Both the position numbers and the translations under genes were made by a program. 64,000 bases of DNA, taken from Thiohalocapsa sp. Lineage in GTDB: Bacteria; Pseudomonadota; Gammaproteobacteria; Chromatiales; Chromatiaceae. This document shows, piece after piece, positions 37,819 to 50,130 of this stretch. The stretch spans positions 1 through 64,000 of the forward strand of contig NZ_JAJDNQ010000142.1 in NCBI RefSeq assembly GCF_022340605.1. Direction: 5' to 3'. Position 1 is the first letter of the stretch. The number at the start of each line of letters is the position of its first letter. The notes under the pieces are model-generated. The model saw only the letters and a program-made list of their open reading frames with translations, searched no databases and had not been told where the DNA came from.

Positions 37819-38154
37819 ATGAGTAATTTTCCGCCATGTCCCGAGTGCGGCTCGGAATACACCTACGCGGATGGGTCACTGTTGGTCTGCCCTGAATGTG
37901 GTCACGAATGGTCGGCTGAAGCCGACGCGGCAGAGGAGGCGGTCGTGGTCAAGGATGCCAATGGCACCCCGCTGAGCGATGGCGACGGGGTTATTGTAAT
38001 CAAGGACTTGAAGGTGAAGGGCTCGTCGTCGGTCGTGAAGGTAGGGACCAAGGTCAAGAACATCCGGCTCGTCGAAGGCGATCACAATATCGATTGCAAA
38101 ATCGTCGGCATCGGTGCAATGCAGTTGAAGTCGGAGTTCGTGAAGAAGGCATAG
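37819..38154 (+). CDS. yjdM: YjdM/PhnA-family zinc-ribbon protein
   Basis: 111 residues. Two Cys pairs, CPECGSEY and CPECGHEW, form an N-terminal zinc ribbon, followed by an SH3-like beta domain ([36 protein letters not shown]). Formerly tied to alkylphosphonate use; the real role is uncertain, and no phn genes are close. Start ATG at 37819 after AGAGAGAAAAG. Divergent from prpF. Confidence 0.95.
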   Translation: MSNFPPCPECGSEYTYADGSLLVCPECGHEWSAEADAAEEAVVVKDANGTPLSDGDGVIVIKDLKVKGSSSVVKVGTKVKNIRLVEGDHNIDCKIVGIGAMQLKSEFVKKA

Positions 38155-38316
38155 GCCGCGCGCAGGGCGCATACAGCGACGTTGGTCCAGGCTGAGCCGA
38201 CGAAAGACGCACAACCATCAGGCGCTGACCTTGGCCCCCGCGCTCGGCATCCGGAGATCGGCCCAACCTGCGCGCCATGCGGTCTTGCTCATAACTCCGG
38301 CCGCTGCCGTGCCCCC

Positions 38317-38373
38317 GTGGGAGCGGCGTCCTCGCCGCGACTGAGCCCGTCGCGCCGAAGACGGCGCTCCCGC
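38317..38373. repeat. REP-like inverted pair, family B, copy 2
   Basis: GTGGGAGCGGCGTCCTCGCC then GCGA (38317-38340), followed by the opposite orientation TCGCGCCGAAGACGGCGCTC then CCGC (38350-38373). Each half is a palindrome, and together they form a larger inverted pair like a BIME. It lies between the convergent yjdM and ilvD genes; the rest of 38155-38498 shows no gene. Confidence 0.8.
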
Positions 38374-38498
38374 GGCAGCGGGTGAAGCCGTGATCGACGC
38401 ACGCAACGCTTGCCGGGTTATCGGAGACCCGGCACCGGGGCAAACCACTCATGCCCCACCACTCATTGCCCACCATAGGGCCACGATCCCGGCACCGT

Positions 38499-40352
38499 TC
38501 AGCCGCCGATCTGCGACAAGTCGCGCACGGCGCCGCGGGCCGCGGAGGTGGTGAGGGCGGCGTAAGCGCGCAAGGCCTCGGAGACGGGGCGCTGGCGATC
38601 CACCGGCTTCCAGGCATTGTCGCCTCGGGCCTGCATGGCGGCGCGGCGCTCGGCGAGGACGCTGTCGTCGACCAGGACGCGGATACTGCGCCGGGGGATG
38701 TCGATCTCGATCGTATCGCCCTCTTCCACCAGACCGATGGCGCCGCCCTCGGCGGCCTCCGGCGAGCAGTGACCAATAGACAAACCAGAAGTGCCGCCGG
38801 AGAAGCGCCCATCCGTGATCAGGGCACACGCCTTGCCCAGACCCTTGGACTTGAGATAGCTGGTCGGGTAGAGCATCTCCTGCATGCCGGGGCCGCCCTT
38901 GGGACCCTCGTAGCGGATCAGGACGCAATCGCCGGGCCTGATCTCGTCCGTGAGGATGGCGGTGACCGCGGCTTCCTGGCTCTCGCAGATGCGCGCCGGA
39001 CCGGAAAAGGTCAGCAGTTCCTCATCCACGCCGGCGGTCTTGACGATGCAGCCCTGCTCGGCGATGTTGCCGTAGAGCACGGCCAGGCCACCGTCGCTGG
39101 AGTAGGCATGCTCGATGTCGCGGATGCATCCGGCGGTGCGGTCCAAATCGAGGTCCGGCCAGCGGCTCTCTTGGCTGAAGGCGACTTGAGAGGGGACACC
39201 GCCGGGGCCGGCCAGGTAGCGCTCGCGCGCCGCCGATGCCTGCTCGGACATCACGTCCCAGGCATCGATGGCCGCGCCCATGCTCGGGCTGTGCACGGTA
39301 TGGCAGTCGCGATGGACAAGCCCCCCGCGGTCGAGCTCGGCAAGAATACCGATGACTCCGCCGGCACGATGGACGTCTTCCAGGTGGTATTTCTGGGTCG
39401 AGGGCGCGACCTTGCACAGATTCGGCACCTTGCGGCTCATGCGGTCGATGTCGGCCATGGTGAAGGCCACGCCGGCCGCGTGGGCGGCGGCCAGGATGTG
39501 CAGCACGGTGTTGGTGGAGCCGCCCATGGCGATGTCCAGCGCAATGGCGTTCTCGAAGGCTTCAAAAGTCGCGATGCCGCGCGGCAGCACGCTGGCATCG
39601 TCGTGCTCGTACCAGCGCTTCGCCAACTCCACGACCAGATGGCCAGCCTCCAGGAACAGCTCGCGGCGACCGACATGGGTGGCCACCAGCGAGCCGTTGC
39701 CGGGCAGCGACAGACCCAGGGCCTCGGTGAGACAGTTCATCGAGTTGGCCGTGAACATCCCGGAGCAGGAGCCGCAGGTGGGGCAGGCGGAGCGCTCGAT
39801 GGCGGCGACGTCGGCATCGGTCTCGGCGGGATTGGCGGCGGTGACCATGGCATCGATGAGGTCGAGCTTCAGCTCGCCCTTGTCGGCGAGCCGGACCTTG
39901 CCGGCCTCCATCGGCCCGCCCGAAACGAACACGGTGGGAATGTTCAGCCGCAGCGCGGCCATCAGCATGCCGGGCGTGATCTTGTCGCAATTGGAGATGC
40001 ACACCAGCGCATCGGCGCAGTGGGCGTTGACCATATACTCGACGCTGTCGGCGATCAGATCCCGCGACGGCAGCGAGTAGAGCATGCCGCCGTGGCCCAT
40101 GGCGATGCCGTCGTCGATGGCGATGGTGTTGAACTCCTTGGCCACGCCGCCGGCGCGCTCGATCTCGCGAGCCACCAGTTGGCCCAGGTCCTTCAGGTGC
40201 ACATGGCCCGGGACAAACTGCGTGAACGAGTTGGCCACGGCGACGATGGGCTTGTCGAAGTCGCCGTCGGTCATACCGGTCGCGCGCCAGAGCGCCCTGG
40301 CGCCGGCCATATTGCGGCCATGGGTGGTGGTGCGGGAGCGGTACTGGGGCAT
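38499..40352 (-). CDS. ilvD: Dihydroxy-acid dehydratase
   Basis: Fe-S enzyme of valine, leucine and isoleucine synthesis, converting 2,3-dihydroxy acids to 2-keto acids. 617 residues from the ATG at 40352 ([14 protein letters not shown]), the same length as E. coli IlvD. Cluster and family motifs: [49 protein letters not shown], the SGPA region, [19 protein letters not shown]. It sits between two halves of the methylcitrate genes, an unusual placement. Confidence 0.97.
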   Translation of the reverse strand: MPQYRSRTTTHGRNMAGARALWRATGMTDGDFDKPIVAVANSFTQFVPGHVHLKDLGQLVAREIERAGGVAKEFNTIAIDDGIAMGHGGMLYSLPSRDLIADSVEYMVNAHCADALVCISNCDKITPGMLMAALRLNIPTVFVSGGPMEAGKVRLADKGELKLDLIDAMVTAANPAETDADVAAIERSACPTCGSCSGMFTANSMNCLTEALGLSLPGNGSLVATHVGRRELFLEAGHLVVELAKRWYEHDDASVLPRGIATFEAFENAIALDIAMGGSTNTVLHILAAAHAAGVAFTMADIDRMSRKVPNLCKVAPSTQKYHLEDVHRAGGVIGILAELDRGGLVHRDCHTVHSPSMGAAIDAWDVMSEQASAARERYLAGPGGVPSQVAFSQESRWPDLDLDRTAGCIRDIEHAYSSDGGLAVLYGNIAEQGCIVKTAGVDEELLTFSGPARICESQEAAVTAILTDEIRPGDCVLIRYEGPKGGPGMQEMLYPTSYLKSKGLGKACALITDGRFSGGTSGLSIGHCSPEAAEGGAIGLVEEGDTIEIDIPRRSIRVLVDDSVLAERRAAMQARGDNAWKPVDRQRPVSEALRAYAALTTSAARGAVRDLSQIGG

Positions 40353-40621
40353 CTGTGTCTCCGGGCTGCGGGGCGATGTGTCAGTCCGCCATTGTGGCCA
40401 CTCGCCGCACGGGAGGGAAGGCCCCGGACGGCGTCGGTGTCCACCAGGGACGCGGCTGGAGCCGCGGCAGCGGCTGAACGGCAACGAACGCAGAACGCGA
40501 CCGCGGGCGTCAGAAGAGCATGGTCGATATTGCTCCTGCCAGAACCAACCAGCCTGGCGATAAGTGTTGCGCGGTGTACCAGGTGGCAAATCCTTGCGCG
40601 GGTACGGGACGACGACGATGC

Positions 40622-41035
40622 TCAGGCATGCTTCGGGGAAAGACGGGCATAGGTCCCGACGACGTGCGCAACGGGCCGGTCGTCGCCCTCGGAAAACAGA
40701 GACACCTCGCCGACGATCAGCGTTCGGCCGACCTTCAGCAGTCTGCACTCGCCGATGATGTCCCGGTCGCCCGCGGGCATGCGCAGGAAGTTGGTGTTGA
40801 GATTGGTGGTGGCCACATCCGTGGTGATGCCGATCTCGCCGAGAATGGCGACGTAGAGCCCCACATCGGCCACGGCCATCAGTACCGGTCCGGAAACGGT
40901 GCCGCCGGGCCGAAGCTCATCGAAGCCGATGGCGTGGCGCACCCTGGCCGCGCCCCCGCCGACGGCCTCGACCGTGACCTTGGTTTGCGGAAACTCGGCA
41001 GCAAAAAAGGCCGCCAGCTCTTCCTTGGTTGGCAT
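40622..41035 (-). CDS. PaaI-type hotdog-fold thioesterase
   Basis: 137 residues, single hotdog domain: [20 protein letters not shown] carries the typical P-G-G...A-D pattern of the active region, followed by [17 protein letters not shown] and a strand [10 protein letters not shown]. Relatives hydrolyse acyl-CoA thioesters. It ends near ilvD and begins 12 bp after the acnD stop, so it is in the acnD transcript; a role in clearing propionyl or methylcitryl thioesters is possible but unproven. Confidence 0.88.
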   Translation of the reverse strand: MPTKEELAAFFAAEFPQTKVTVEAVGGGAARVRHAIGFDELRPGGTVSGPVLMAVADVGLYVAILGEIGITTDVATTNLNTNFLRMPAGDRDIIGECRLLKVGRTLIVGEVSLFSEGDDRPVAHVVGTYARLSPKHA

Positions 41036-41047
41036 GCGGGTGGACGG

Positions 41048-43654
<2,607 letters not shown>

Positions 43655-43705
43655 GATTCTGGTGAGAGCACATGCCCAGGGTGCAACGTCTCTGGAGCAC
43701 CACGT

Positions 43706-43802
43706 GCCGCTGGAGCGGCCATCCTGGGTTCCCAACGCTGGAGCGTGGGAACCAGAGCGAGCCGTTGATTGTCGGGTTACGCTATTGCTAACCCGACCTA
43801 CG
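43706..43802. repeat. Family C palindrome pair joined to a family A repeat
   Basis: 43706-43719 is GCCGCT/AGCGGC-like. 43727-43753 forms GGTTCCCA / TGGGAACC around an AACGCTGGAGCG core. 43761-43802 is family A (copy 4): GCCGTTGATTGTCGGGTTAC then GCTATTGCTAACCCGACCTA. The composite lies in the 233-bp gap between acnD and prpC and is the reverse orientation of the set at 13345-13592. Confidence 0.82.
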
Positions 43803-43887
43803 ATCCTCCCCGCCGTGTCCATCCTTCGCGGCTTCGCGGCTTCGCGTGAATCTCTTCCCGCGACGCCGTGGCTTCGCGAGCACCGCG

Positions 43888-45036
43888 TCAGCGCTCCTCG
43901 ATCGGCACCCAGGTCCGGTTTTCAGGGCCAACGTAGTTGGCACTCGGGCGAATGATCTTCTTGTCGATGCGCTGCTCGATCACGTGCGCCACCCAGCCGG
44001 AGGTGCGGGAGATGACGAAGATCGGTGTGAACAGCGCCGTCGGCACGCCCATCTGGTGATAAGAGACCGCGGAGAACCAGTCCAGGTTCGGGAACATCTT
44101 CTTGAGATCCCACATCACCGTTTCCAGGCGCGCGGCCACATCGAACATCAGCATGTCGCCGTTGCCCTCGGACAGGCGCTTGGCGACGGCCTTGATGACC
44201 TCGTTGCGCGGGTCGCCGATGGTGTAGACCGGATGGCCGAAGCCGATGACGATCTCCTTGCGCCCCACCCGCTCGGTGATATCGGCCTCGGCCTCATCGG
44301 CACTGGCGTAACGCTGCTGGATCTCGCAGGCGGCCTCGTTGGCGCCGCCGTGCTTCGGCCCGCGCAGCGCGCCGATGGCAGCGGTGATGGCGCTGTACAT
44401 GTCAGAATTGGTGCCGGCGACGACACGGCCGGTAAACGTGGATGCGTTGAACTCGTGCTCGGCATACAGGATCAGCGACGTGTGCATCGCGCGCACCCAG
44501 TCCGCGGACGGCGCCTCGCCGTGTAACAGGTGCAGGAAATGGCCGCCGATGGAGTCGTCGTAGGTTTCCACCTCGATGCGCTTGCCGTTGTGCGCGAAGT
44601 GATACCAGTACAGCAGCATGGAGCCGAAGCTGGCCATGAGCCGGTCGCCGATGTCGCGGGCGGCGGCCAGCGGCATGCTGTCCTTCTCGGGCTCCAGGGT
44701 ACCGAGCACGGAGCAGCCGGTGCGCAGCACGTCCATCGGGTGCGCCGAGGGCGGCAGTTGCTCCAGCGCCGTCTTCAGCGCCGCCGGCAGGCCGCGCAGG
44801 GCCTTGAGCTTGCGTTTGTAGGCGGCGAGCTCCGCGTGGCTCGGCAGGCGCTCGTGGATCAGCAGGTGCGCGATCTCCTCGAACTCGGCCTGATCAGCGA
44901 AGTCGAGGATGTCGTAGCCGCGGTAGTGCAGGTCGTTGCCGGTGCGACCGACGGTGCAGACCGCCGTGTTGCCGGCGGTGACACCGGACAGCGCGACGGA
45001 CTTCTTGGCTTTGGGCTTGTTGTTGTGCTCGCTCAT
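43888..45036 (-). CDS. prpC: 2-methylcitrate synthase
   Basis: Condenses propionyl-CoA with oxaloacetate. 382 residues from the ATG at 45036, with a strong AGGAGGGG ribosome site. Citrate-synthase fold with [20 protein letters not shown], the active His in [20 protein letters not shown] and [23 protein letters not shown], and a final [10 protein letters not shown] block. The short length and GDP-R-N motif fit PrpC over GltA. It leads the methylcitrate genes acnD and prpF. A 2-methylisocitrate lyase (prpB) is not seen in the window. Confidence 0.95.
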   Translation of the reverse strand: MSEHNNKPKAKKSVALSGVTAGNTAVCTVGRTGNDLHYRGYDILDFADQAEFEEIAHLLIHERLPSHAELAAYKRKLKALRGLPAALKTALEQLPPSAHPMDVLRTGCSVLGTLEPEKDSMPLAAARDIGDRLMASFGSMLLYWYHFAHNGKRIEVETYDDSIGGHFLHLLHGEAPSADWVRAMHTSLILYAEHEFNASTFTGRVVAGTNSDMYSAITAAIGALRGPKHGGANEAACEIQQRYASADEAEADITERVGRKEIVIGFGHPVYTIGDPRNEVIKAVAKRLSEGNGDMLMFDVAARLETVMWDLKKMFPNLDWFSAVSYHQMGVPTALFTPIFVISRTSGWVAHVIEQRIDKKIIRPSANYVGPENRTWVPIEER

Positions 45037-45734
45037 GAGCCCCTCCTCGTGGTGGCATCTCGCCCGATGATCGAAACGCGGAAGCATCCGCCAAATGCGA
45101 CCCGGCGGGCAACCTATAGTCTCTATGGGTGCGGAGTCGGCCCGATGGCTTGGTCGGCAAGCCCCTAGCCCGCCGAGCTAGCGGCGTCAATCTGTGCACG
45201 CTCGGACCTACTTGGCAACGACACCGGGCAGCCCGTTACGTGATGTCAGACGGTGATCAGGCGCAGGGCATAGGAGGTCGCCTGCCTCAGCGCCCAGCGC
45301 TCTGCCATATCGCGAGCACGAACAGGGTTCGTAAGGATTTCGGGGACAAATCCGCCCGGCAGCCGGTCGGCGCCTGACTTGACAGCGTCTCCACCTGAAC
45401 AGCAAGCAACTTAGCCGATACTCCTGATGCAATTTCTAAGCTTTTCGCCTAACCATCGACCCAGATTTGGCCTGGCGCACTTATTCACGCGCCCTGTGGA
45501 TAAGTCTGTGGAAGAAACTGGGGCAAAGAATCTAAGTCCCTGTGTGCATGACAATCCCGTGTAAGTGGCCAGCATTTGGCCAGGTTCCGTTGCATATGAA
45601 AAACAGACACTTAGACAGCCTTCCGAGATTGCATGTCAGTCTCTTCCACCAACTGCGACACCGGGCGCTCCCCTGCGACACTTGTGCATAAGCGGCGCCG
45701 GAACCCGACAGCGGCGAGAAGCCGGCGTGCCGTG
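45037..45734. other. Long intergenic region with DnaA-box-like sites, upstream of prpC
   Basis: No gene is recognised. Between 45481 and 45691 there are two sites fitting TTATNCACA on the minus strand (45495-45503 as TGTGGATAA, 45683-45691 as TGTGCATAA) and two near-matches (TTATTCACG at 45481, TGTGCATGA at 45543). The DNA around 45420-45660 is visibly richer in A+T than its surroundings. It must also carry the prpC promoter. Confidence 0.5.
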
Positions 45735-46562
45735 CTATTGATCTGCGTCAATGCTCAACCGGCCATCTTGAGATGAAGAAACGAGTCGGGCGCGCAGGTC
45801 GTAGTAGAAGCCACCCAGCAACTCGTGGATGGCGTAAAAGCTGGCACACCAGACCTTTGCCTGCGGCAGCCAGTTGCGCCAGTCGCCCCCTCGGTCGCCC
45901 CCGTGAAGGCGCGGATCATCTCCCAGGCGCCGGCCGCTCGAGACGAAGTAGGTGGGCGCGGGCACAACCTCGACGCCGGCCCGTTCGAAGGCAGCCACGG
46001 ACCTTGGCATATGCCAGGCTTCCGTCACCAGCAACACGCGATGGATGCCGGCGGCCTCGAGCATCGGCGCGGTGAAGGTGGCGTTCTGCCAAGTGTTGCG
46101 GCTCGCGTCCTCCACGGCCGCCACAGGCACCCCCAGTTCTTGCTCCAGGAAGCGGCGCATCGCCGGAGCCGGAGCCCCGGCGCCAGAGCCGCCCGTGAGG
46201 TAGATGGGCAACCCCGTGCGCCGCTGCAACCAGGCCGCGTAGCGGCTGCGCACCATGCTGTGCCCATCCACCGTCGTGCCCCCGTATTCCGGTGCGTCCG
46301 AGTAGACGCCCGCCCCCAGCACGACGATGGCCCCGGCATCGGTGTGCCGAAGGTCCGCCTCCGTGAGCGCCGGATACGGCTCCGCCGCCTGCACCAGCAG
46401 CCCGGCAAACAACGGCACACTCATCGCCAGCAACAGGGTCCAGGCCACGAACAGCACCAGCCGCCCGAGCGTACCGCGCACCAGAAAGAAGGCTAGCGCC
46501 AGCAGCAGCAGCAACAGGCCCGGTGGCAGCAGGAGCTGTTTGATGATCGTGTAGGCTTCCAT
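45735..46562 (-). CDS. YdcF/ElyC/SanA-family envelope protein
   Basis: 275 residues. Two N-terminal membrane helices (LLLPPGLLLLLLALAFFLV, LGRLVLFVAWTLLLAMSVPLF), then a DUF218 domain: AGAIVVLGAGVYSD, SRYAAWLQRRTGLPIYLTGG, VEDASRNTWQNATFTAPML, VLLVTEAWHMPRSVAAFERA. The polar residues of these blocks form the conserved pocket of the family. The family affects envelope integrity and polysaccharide or peptidoglycan precursor use; the reaction is not known. Confidence 0.92.
   Translation of the reverse strand: MEAYTIIKQLLLPPGLLLLLLALAFFLVRGTLGRLVLFVAWTLLLAMSVPLFAGLLVQAAEPYPALTEADLRHTDAGAIVVLGAGVYSDAPEYGGTTVDGHSMVRSRYAAWLQRRTGLPIYLTGGSGAGAPAPAMRRFLEQELGVPVAAVEDASRNTWQNATFTAPMLEAAGIHRVLLVTEAWHMPRSVAAFERAGVEVVPAPTYFVSSGRRLGDDPRLHGGDRGGDWRNWLPQAKVWCASFYAIHELLGGFYYDLRARLVSSSQDGRLSIDADQ
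45738..45751. promoter_or_regulatory. FNR/Anr-like palindrome inside the 3' end of the YdcF-family gene
   Basis: TTGAT-CTGC-GTCAA differs from the TTGAT-N4-ATCAA consensus at one base. It overlaps the last codons of the YdcF-family gene and faces the long gap before prpC. It may be chance, as it is coding. Confidence 0.3.
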
Positions 46563-46577
46563 CCCATTCAGTGAGGA

Positions 46578-46632
46578 GCTAGGGGCTAGGGGCTAGGGGC
46601 TAGGGGCTAGGGGCTAGGGGCTAGGGGCTAGG
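46578..46632. repeat. Perfect heptamer tandem array (GCTAGGG)7
   Basis: Seven exact copies of GCTAGGG plus six bases of an eighth, starting 16 bp upstream of the ydcF-family start codon on its 5' side. G-runs every seven bases on the plus strand could fold as a G-quadruplex, and copy number could vary by slippage, affecting expression of the minus-strand gene. Confidence 0.92.
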
Positions 46633-46692
46633 ATCGAGTATCCACGTGCGCAGCGGGGCCTTGATTATCATTCGGTCCGCGGCCTCGCTTCC

Positions 46693-46749
46693 GTGGGCGC
46701 GGCGTTCCCGCCGCGACTGGATGCTCATTGCACCAAAGACGGCGCCCCA
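46693..46749. repeat. REP-like pair, family B, copy 3
   Basis: GTGGGCGCGGCGTTCCCGCC then GCGA at 46693-46716, and the opposing CACCAAAGACGGCGCCCCAC at 46730-46749. It lies between the heptamer array and the gene at 46803. Confidence 0.7.
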
Positions 46750-46802
46750 CGCGGGCAGACGGAGCGATCTCGACGCTCGCGGCGGATGCGCCAGACCTCG
46801 GT

Positions 46803-47294
46803 TCAGCCGCGCGGCCCGTCCATGCCCTTGGGAGGCACTCGAGTCGCGTCTTGCGTCGGGTCGCGCGCCGGTTGCGCCTGGCGCCGCGAACCTTCCCCAC
46901 TCGTCTCGGCCGGCGCGACCGCAAAGCGCATGAACACGAGGCTCGGCAGGACAGCGATGGCACCGACGCTCATCAGCGCGACGGCATAGAGGGCATACCA
47001 GCCATTGCTGCGGCGCGCAATGATGACGAAGAGCCAGAGGGCCAGCACGGCGGCCGCGCCCAGCATTACCTGGGTACGCAGGGCCACGTCGCCGGACGGC
47101 GCCTGCGCGGCGGGCGTCAGCGCGGACAGCAGCAGCAGGTTCGCCACCAGCATCAGCGCGGCATTAGGCAGCGAGAAGGGCTCGTAGCCGAAGCGGCGCG
47201 CCGCGGCGCGATTCACCGCGTAGACGCTCCAGATGAGTGCCATGAAGACGCCGAAACCGAGCAACAGCCAGAGGCCGTTCAACAAGACAGACAT
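46803..47294 (-). CDS. Small membrane protein, unknown family
   Basis: 163 residues with four likely membrane helices: LNGLWLLLGFGVFMALIWSV, ALMLVANLLLLSAL, VMLGAAAVLALWLFVIIA, and LYAVALMSVGAIAVLPSLVF. A short Arg/Pro-rich polar tail ends the protein. The conserved-looking FGYEPFSLPNAA loop and good codon use support a real gene. No family recognised. Confidence 0.7.
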   Translation of the reverse strand: MSVLLNGLWLLLGFGVFMALIWSVYAVNRAAARRFGYEPFSLPNAALMLVANLLLLSALTPAAQAPSGDVALRTQVMLGAAAVLALWLFVIIARRSNGWYALYAVALMSVGAIAVLPSLVFMRFAVAPAETSGEGSRRQAQPARDPTQDATRVPPKGMDGPRG

Positions 47295-47404
47295 GCCGGG
47301 GACCGCCAGTGTGTCGATACCTTGGCCGGCCCCTTAGGCGATTGCCGGAAACGAACATACCGAGTGGCGCAGGATGCTCGTTCGCCTTCGAGAAGCGGCA
47401 GCGT

Positions 47405-47425
47405 GCACATAGTCGTTCTATGTGC
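47405..47425. other. Hairpin GCACATAG/CTATGTGC
   Basis: Perfect 8-bp stem with loop TCGTT, about 70 bp beyond the lipA stop on its strand; no T-tract, so a terminator role is uncertain. Confidence 0.45.
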
Positions 47426-47493
47426 GCATTGCCGCGACAAAGAAGGCGGGCGAGAAGACGAGCCAGGCGGCATGTTTGTTGACAGAAATCGCC

Positions 47494-48471
47494 TTAGCCC
47501 TGCACCAGCGGCCGGGCCTGCAGATCGGCGTGGTAGGACGAGCGCACCATGGGCGCGCTCGCGACGTTCTCGAAGCCCATGGCCTCACCGGCCACGCGGA
47601 GCGCATCGAACTCGTCCGGCGTCCAGAAGCGGCGCACCGGCAGATGCTCGCGGCTCGGCTGCAGGTACTGGCCCAGCGTCAGCATGGAGCAGCCGTGTGC
47701 CCGCAGGTCGCGCATCACGGCGAGCACCTCGTCGCGCTCCTCGCCCAGGCCGAGCATGAGACCGGACTTGGTCGGCACCCGCGGATGGCGCGCCTTGAAG
47801 TGCGCGAGCAGCGCAAGCGAGCCCGCGTAGTCGGCGCCGGGACGCGCCTCCGGGTACAGCCGCGGGACGGTCTCGAGATTGTGATTGAAGACATCCGGCG
47901 CCGCCTCGCCCCAGAAGGCATCCAGTGCGCGCGCTTCGCGGCCGCGGAAGTCCGGCACCAGCACCTCCAACCGGATATCCGGGCAACGCGCACGCACCGC
48001 CCTGAGACAGGCCGCGAAGTGGCCGGCACCGCCGTCCCGCAGGTCATCCCGGTCCACCGACGTGATGACCACATACTCGAGGCCCATCCGCGCGATGGAC
48101 TCGGCCAGGCGCTCCGGCTCGGCGTCGTCCAGCGATTGCGGGCGCCCGTGGGCCACGTCGCAGAACGGACAGCGGCGGGTGCAGATGTCGCCAAGGATCA
48201 TGAAGGTGGCCGTGCCGTGGCCGAAGCACTCGCCGAGGTTCGGGCACTGCGCCTCCTCGCACACGGTCGCCAGACCCGTCTCGCGCAGCAGCCGCTTGAT
48301 GCGCATGACGCCAGGGCCCGTCGGCGCCTTTGCCCGGATCCACGCCGGCTTCCGCGGCGGCGCCGTCGTCGGCTCCACCTTCACCGGGATGCGGGCCACC
48401 TTGTCGCGGCCGCGCTGGTGAGTGCCCGGCGAGTGACGGGACGGGGCGTCGAGCATAGTCGCGTCTGGCAT
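47494..48471 (-). CDS. lipA: Lipoyl synthase
   Basis: Radical-SAM enzyme inserting two sulfurs into octanoyl-lipoyl domains. About 325 residues from the ATG at 48471; 48489 and 48456 are also possible. Auxiliary-cluster cysteines [20 protein letters not shown], the radical-SAM [52 protein letters not shown], and the closing [11 protein letters not shown]. The terminal Arg-Ser-Ser motif holds the Ser ligand of the auxiliary cluster. No lipB adjacent. Confidence 0.95.
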   Translation of the reverse strand: MPDATMLDAPSRHSPGTHQRGRDKVARIPVKVEPTTAPPRKPAWIRAKAPTGPGVMRIKRLLRETGLATVCEEAQCPNLGECFGHGTATFMILGDICTRRCPFCDVAHGRPQSLDDAEPERLAESIARMGLEYVVITSVDRDDLRDGGAGHFAACLRAVRARCPDIRLEVLVPDFRGREARALDAFWGEAAPDVFNHNLETVPRLYPEARPGADYAGSLALLAHFKARHPRVPTKSGLMLGLGEERDEVLAVMRDLRAHGCSMLTLGQYLQPSREHLPVRRFWTPDEFDALRVAGEAMGFENVASAPMVRSSYHADLQARPLVQG

Positions 48472-48661
48472 GGGAGATTCCGGTGGCATTGATCGGAGAT
48501 GGGCGACATTGCTGCCGGGCTGAACGAATTGGAACGACAGAACGCACAGTAGTTTAGCAGCTGGGACGCCAAATAAGCTGGCGGGAGCGATCCGCGCGCT
48601 TGGCGGACTATGTTCACTGTGCTGGGATGCATCCATGCCCCCAATTCGAGTCTCCAGGACA

Positions 48662-49162
48662 ATGCTTCGAACTTCGACAACGTGCAGACTCCAGCCATGG
48701 CTGCTGCTGGCGCTGAGCCTGGCAGCAGGCGCCAACGCCGCGGACTTCGACTTCGAGGGCCATGGCATCGTGCGCGACGACGGCAACCTAATCATCGGCG
48801 ACCGCGTCGTGCATCTGTTCGGCATCTACATGCCGGAGACCAACCGCCAGTGCCGGCGCTGGGAGACGCCGGTGCGCTGCGCCGAGCGCGGGGTGCTGGC
48901 GCTGGACTTCATTGTCGAGGGGTTCATCCGCTGCGTCGAGCGCGGGCACAACGCCGACGGCAGCGTCCAGGCGACCTGCTGGAAGGGCCGCTCCAGCTTC
49001 GATCCAGGAACCGACCTGGCCGCCTATCTGATCGAGCGCGGCTGGGCGCTGGCGCTGCCGAATGCGCCCTTCGAATACCACGCGCTGGAGCGCATCGCCC
49101 GCACCCACGAGATAGGCATCTGGGGCTGGCCGGTGGACTCGGTCACCATGCCACGGCGGTAA
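48662..49162 (+). CDS. Exported staphylococcal-nuclease-like protein
   Basis: 166 residues from the ATG at 48662. Signal peptide ([19 protein letters not shown]), then an SNase-like fold: [62 protein letters not shown], and [10 protein letters not shown]. The usual catalytic Arg-Glu-Arg residues are only partly evident, so nuclease activity is doubtful. It overlaps nothing and is followed at once by a hairpin. Divergent from lipA. Confidence 0.8.
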   Translation: MLRTSTTCRLQPWLLLALSLAAGANAADFDFEGHGIVRDDGNLIIGDRVVHLFGIYMPETNRQCRRWETPVRCAERGVLALDFIVEGFIRCVERGHNADGSVQATCWKGRSSFDPGTDLAAYLIERGWALALPNAPFEYHALERIARTHEIGIWGWPVDSVTMPRR

Positions 49163-49163
49163 C

Positions 49164-49190
49164 GGCACCGCCGAGGTGTTCGGCGGTGCC
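49164..49190 (+). terminator. Hairpin terminator after the nuclease-like gene
   Basis: Perfect 11-bp stem GGCACCGCCGA / TCGGCGGTGCC, loop GGTGT, beginning two bases after the stop codon. The following DNA (TGCGGGG) has no T-run, so termination may need Rho. Confidence 0.65.
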
Positions 49191-49233
49191 TGCGGGGCAG
49201 GATGCCCGGACGTTTTCAGCGCTGCTTAAGGCG

Positions 49234-49262
49234 TGGAGACTGACAACGGACCAGGGTATGAT
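49234..49262 (+). promoter_or_regulatory. Possible promoter for the tRNA-Leu region
   Basis: TGGAGA then TATGAT with 17 bp between, followed by a C/G-rich discriminator as in stable-RNA promoters. The start would be over 200 bp before the tRNA, which weakens the case. The 49191-49482 stretch otherwise has no gene. Confidence 0.3.
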
Positions 49263-49482
49263 TCCCGTCTGCGCGGTTCAGAGTACAAGTTGACGTTCAC
49301 CGCCCGCTTGGAACTGCTGACTCCGCGGGGCAACGGTCGTCCGTTGGAACGACTGGCGGCGTCCGAGCCACGGCGGCGGCTGCAGAGACGGGGCGCCGTT
49401 GATGGCGACAGCATGCGGATGTCAGGTGACGGGCCAGGCAGGACGGCGCAGGGATGGGCGCTCAGGCGCCAATGCACTGAAT

Positions 49483-49569
49483 GCCGGGGTGGCGGAATTG
49501 GTAGACGCAGTGGACTCAAAATCCACCGGTGGCAACACCTTACGAGTTCGAGTCTCGTCCCCGGTACCA
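49483..49569 (+). tRNA. tRNA-Leu, anticodon CAA
   Basis: 87 nt. Acceptor GCCGGGG pairs with CCCCGGT (G-U at the first pair). D-arm GGCGGAATTGGTAGACG. Anticodon stem GTGGA-CTCAAAA-TCCAC gives CAA, reading UUG. A long variable arm, T-arm ACGAG-TTCGAGT-CTCGT, discriminator A and an encoded CCA (49567-49569) confirm it. Confidence 0.96.
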
Positions 49570-49667
49570 TACATCGCAGGCGTCCCGGCCGCGCGAGCGG
49601 CCGCGGCTACCATGCCGGAACGGCTTGAGGGAGCCTGCCCCGACCCCCTCGCCGAGGCGCGCCCACG

Positions 49668-50084
49668 GTGAAACAGCGTGCCCTCGATGACCCCAACCTT
49701 GCGCCCTTCACCCGTTCGGTCTTGGCAAAGATCGAGCCGGCCGTGCTCGCATCCCTGACCGAGCACCAGTTCCGCTGCATTCGCGACGCCGTCGATCAGA
49801 CTCGCCCCATCAGCCGCCACAGTATCGACGTGCGCGGCAATCTGCCGCTGCTGTTCGCCCGCTACTATTTCGTGTTCCTGGCGGGACGCGACCGCCGCAC
49901 CAACACCCGTTACGAGGAAAAGCGTCTATGGAAACGGCTCGCCTCGGCGGCGGGAGCGCTTCTGCTGGGTACCGCCGTGTTGGTGCCCGTGGTCGTGTTT
50001 CTGTTGCTGGTCGGCTACGCCATCAAGACATTCCTGGGCGTCGACCTCTACCCGGACACGCACCTGCTGGACATGGTGCGCTAA
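49668..50084 (+). CDS. Small membrane-anchored protein of unknown function
   Basis: 138 residues from a GTG start. The conserved-looking block QFRCIRDAVDQTRPISRHSI, then IDVRGNLPLLFARYYFVFL and GRDRR, is typical of a small gammaproteobacterial family of unknown role, sometimes wrongly labelled as 3-phosphoshikimate carboxyvinyltransferase. A C-terminal membrane helix follows (GALLLGTAVLVPVVVFLLLVG). It lies about 100 bp after tRNA-Leu and 46 bp before the next gene. Confidence 0.78.
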   Translation: MKQRALDDPNLAPFTRSVLAKIEPAVLASLTEHQFRCIRDAVDQTRPISRHSIDVRGNLPLLFARYYFVFLAGRDRRTNTRYEEKRLWKRLASAAGALLLGTAVLVPVVVFLLLVGYAIKTFLGVDLYPDTHLLDMVR

Positions 50085-50130
50085 GCAAGCTCCGGGACCG
50101 GCCGCCGCACGCACCCACCGAGTCACACTC

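Noticed and set aside
38451-40652. 733-codon plus-strand frame
   Set aside because: Antisense of ilvD.
45481-45691. Chromosomal oriC as a firm call
   Set aside because: DnaA-box matches are few and the usual neighbours are absent; kept only as a finding.
49226-49570. Minus-strand frame starting MVPGTRLELVRCCHRWI
   Set aside because: A well-known false protein read from the complement of a tRNA-Leu gene.
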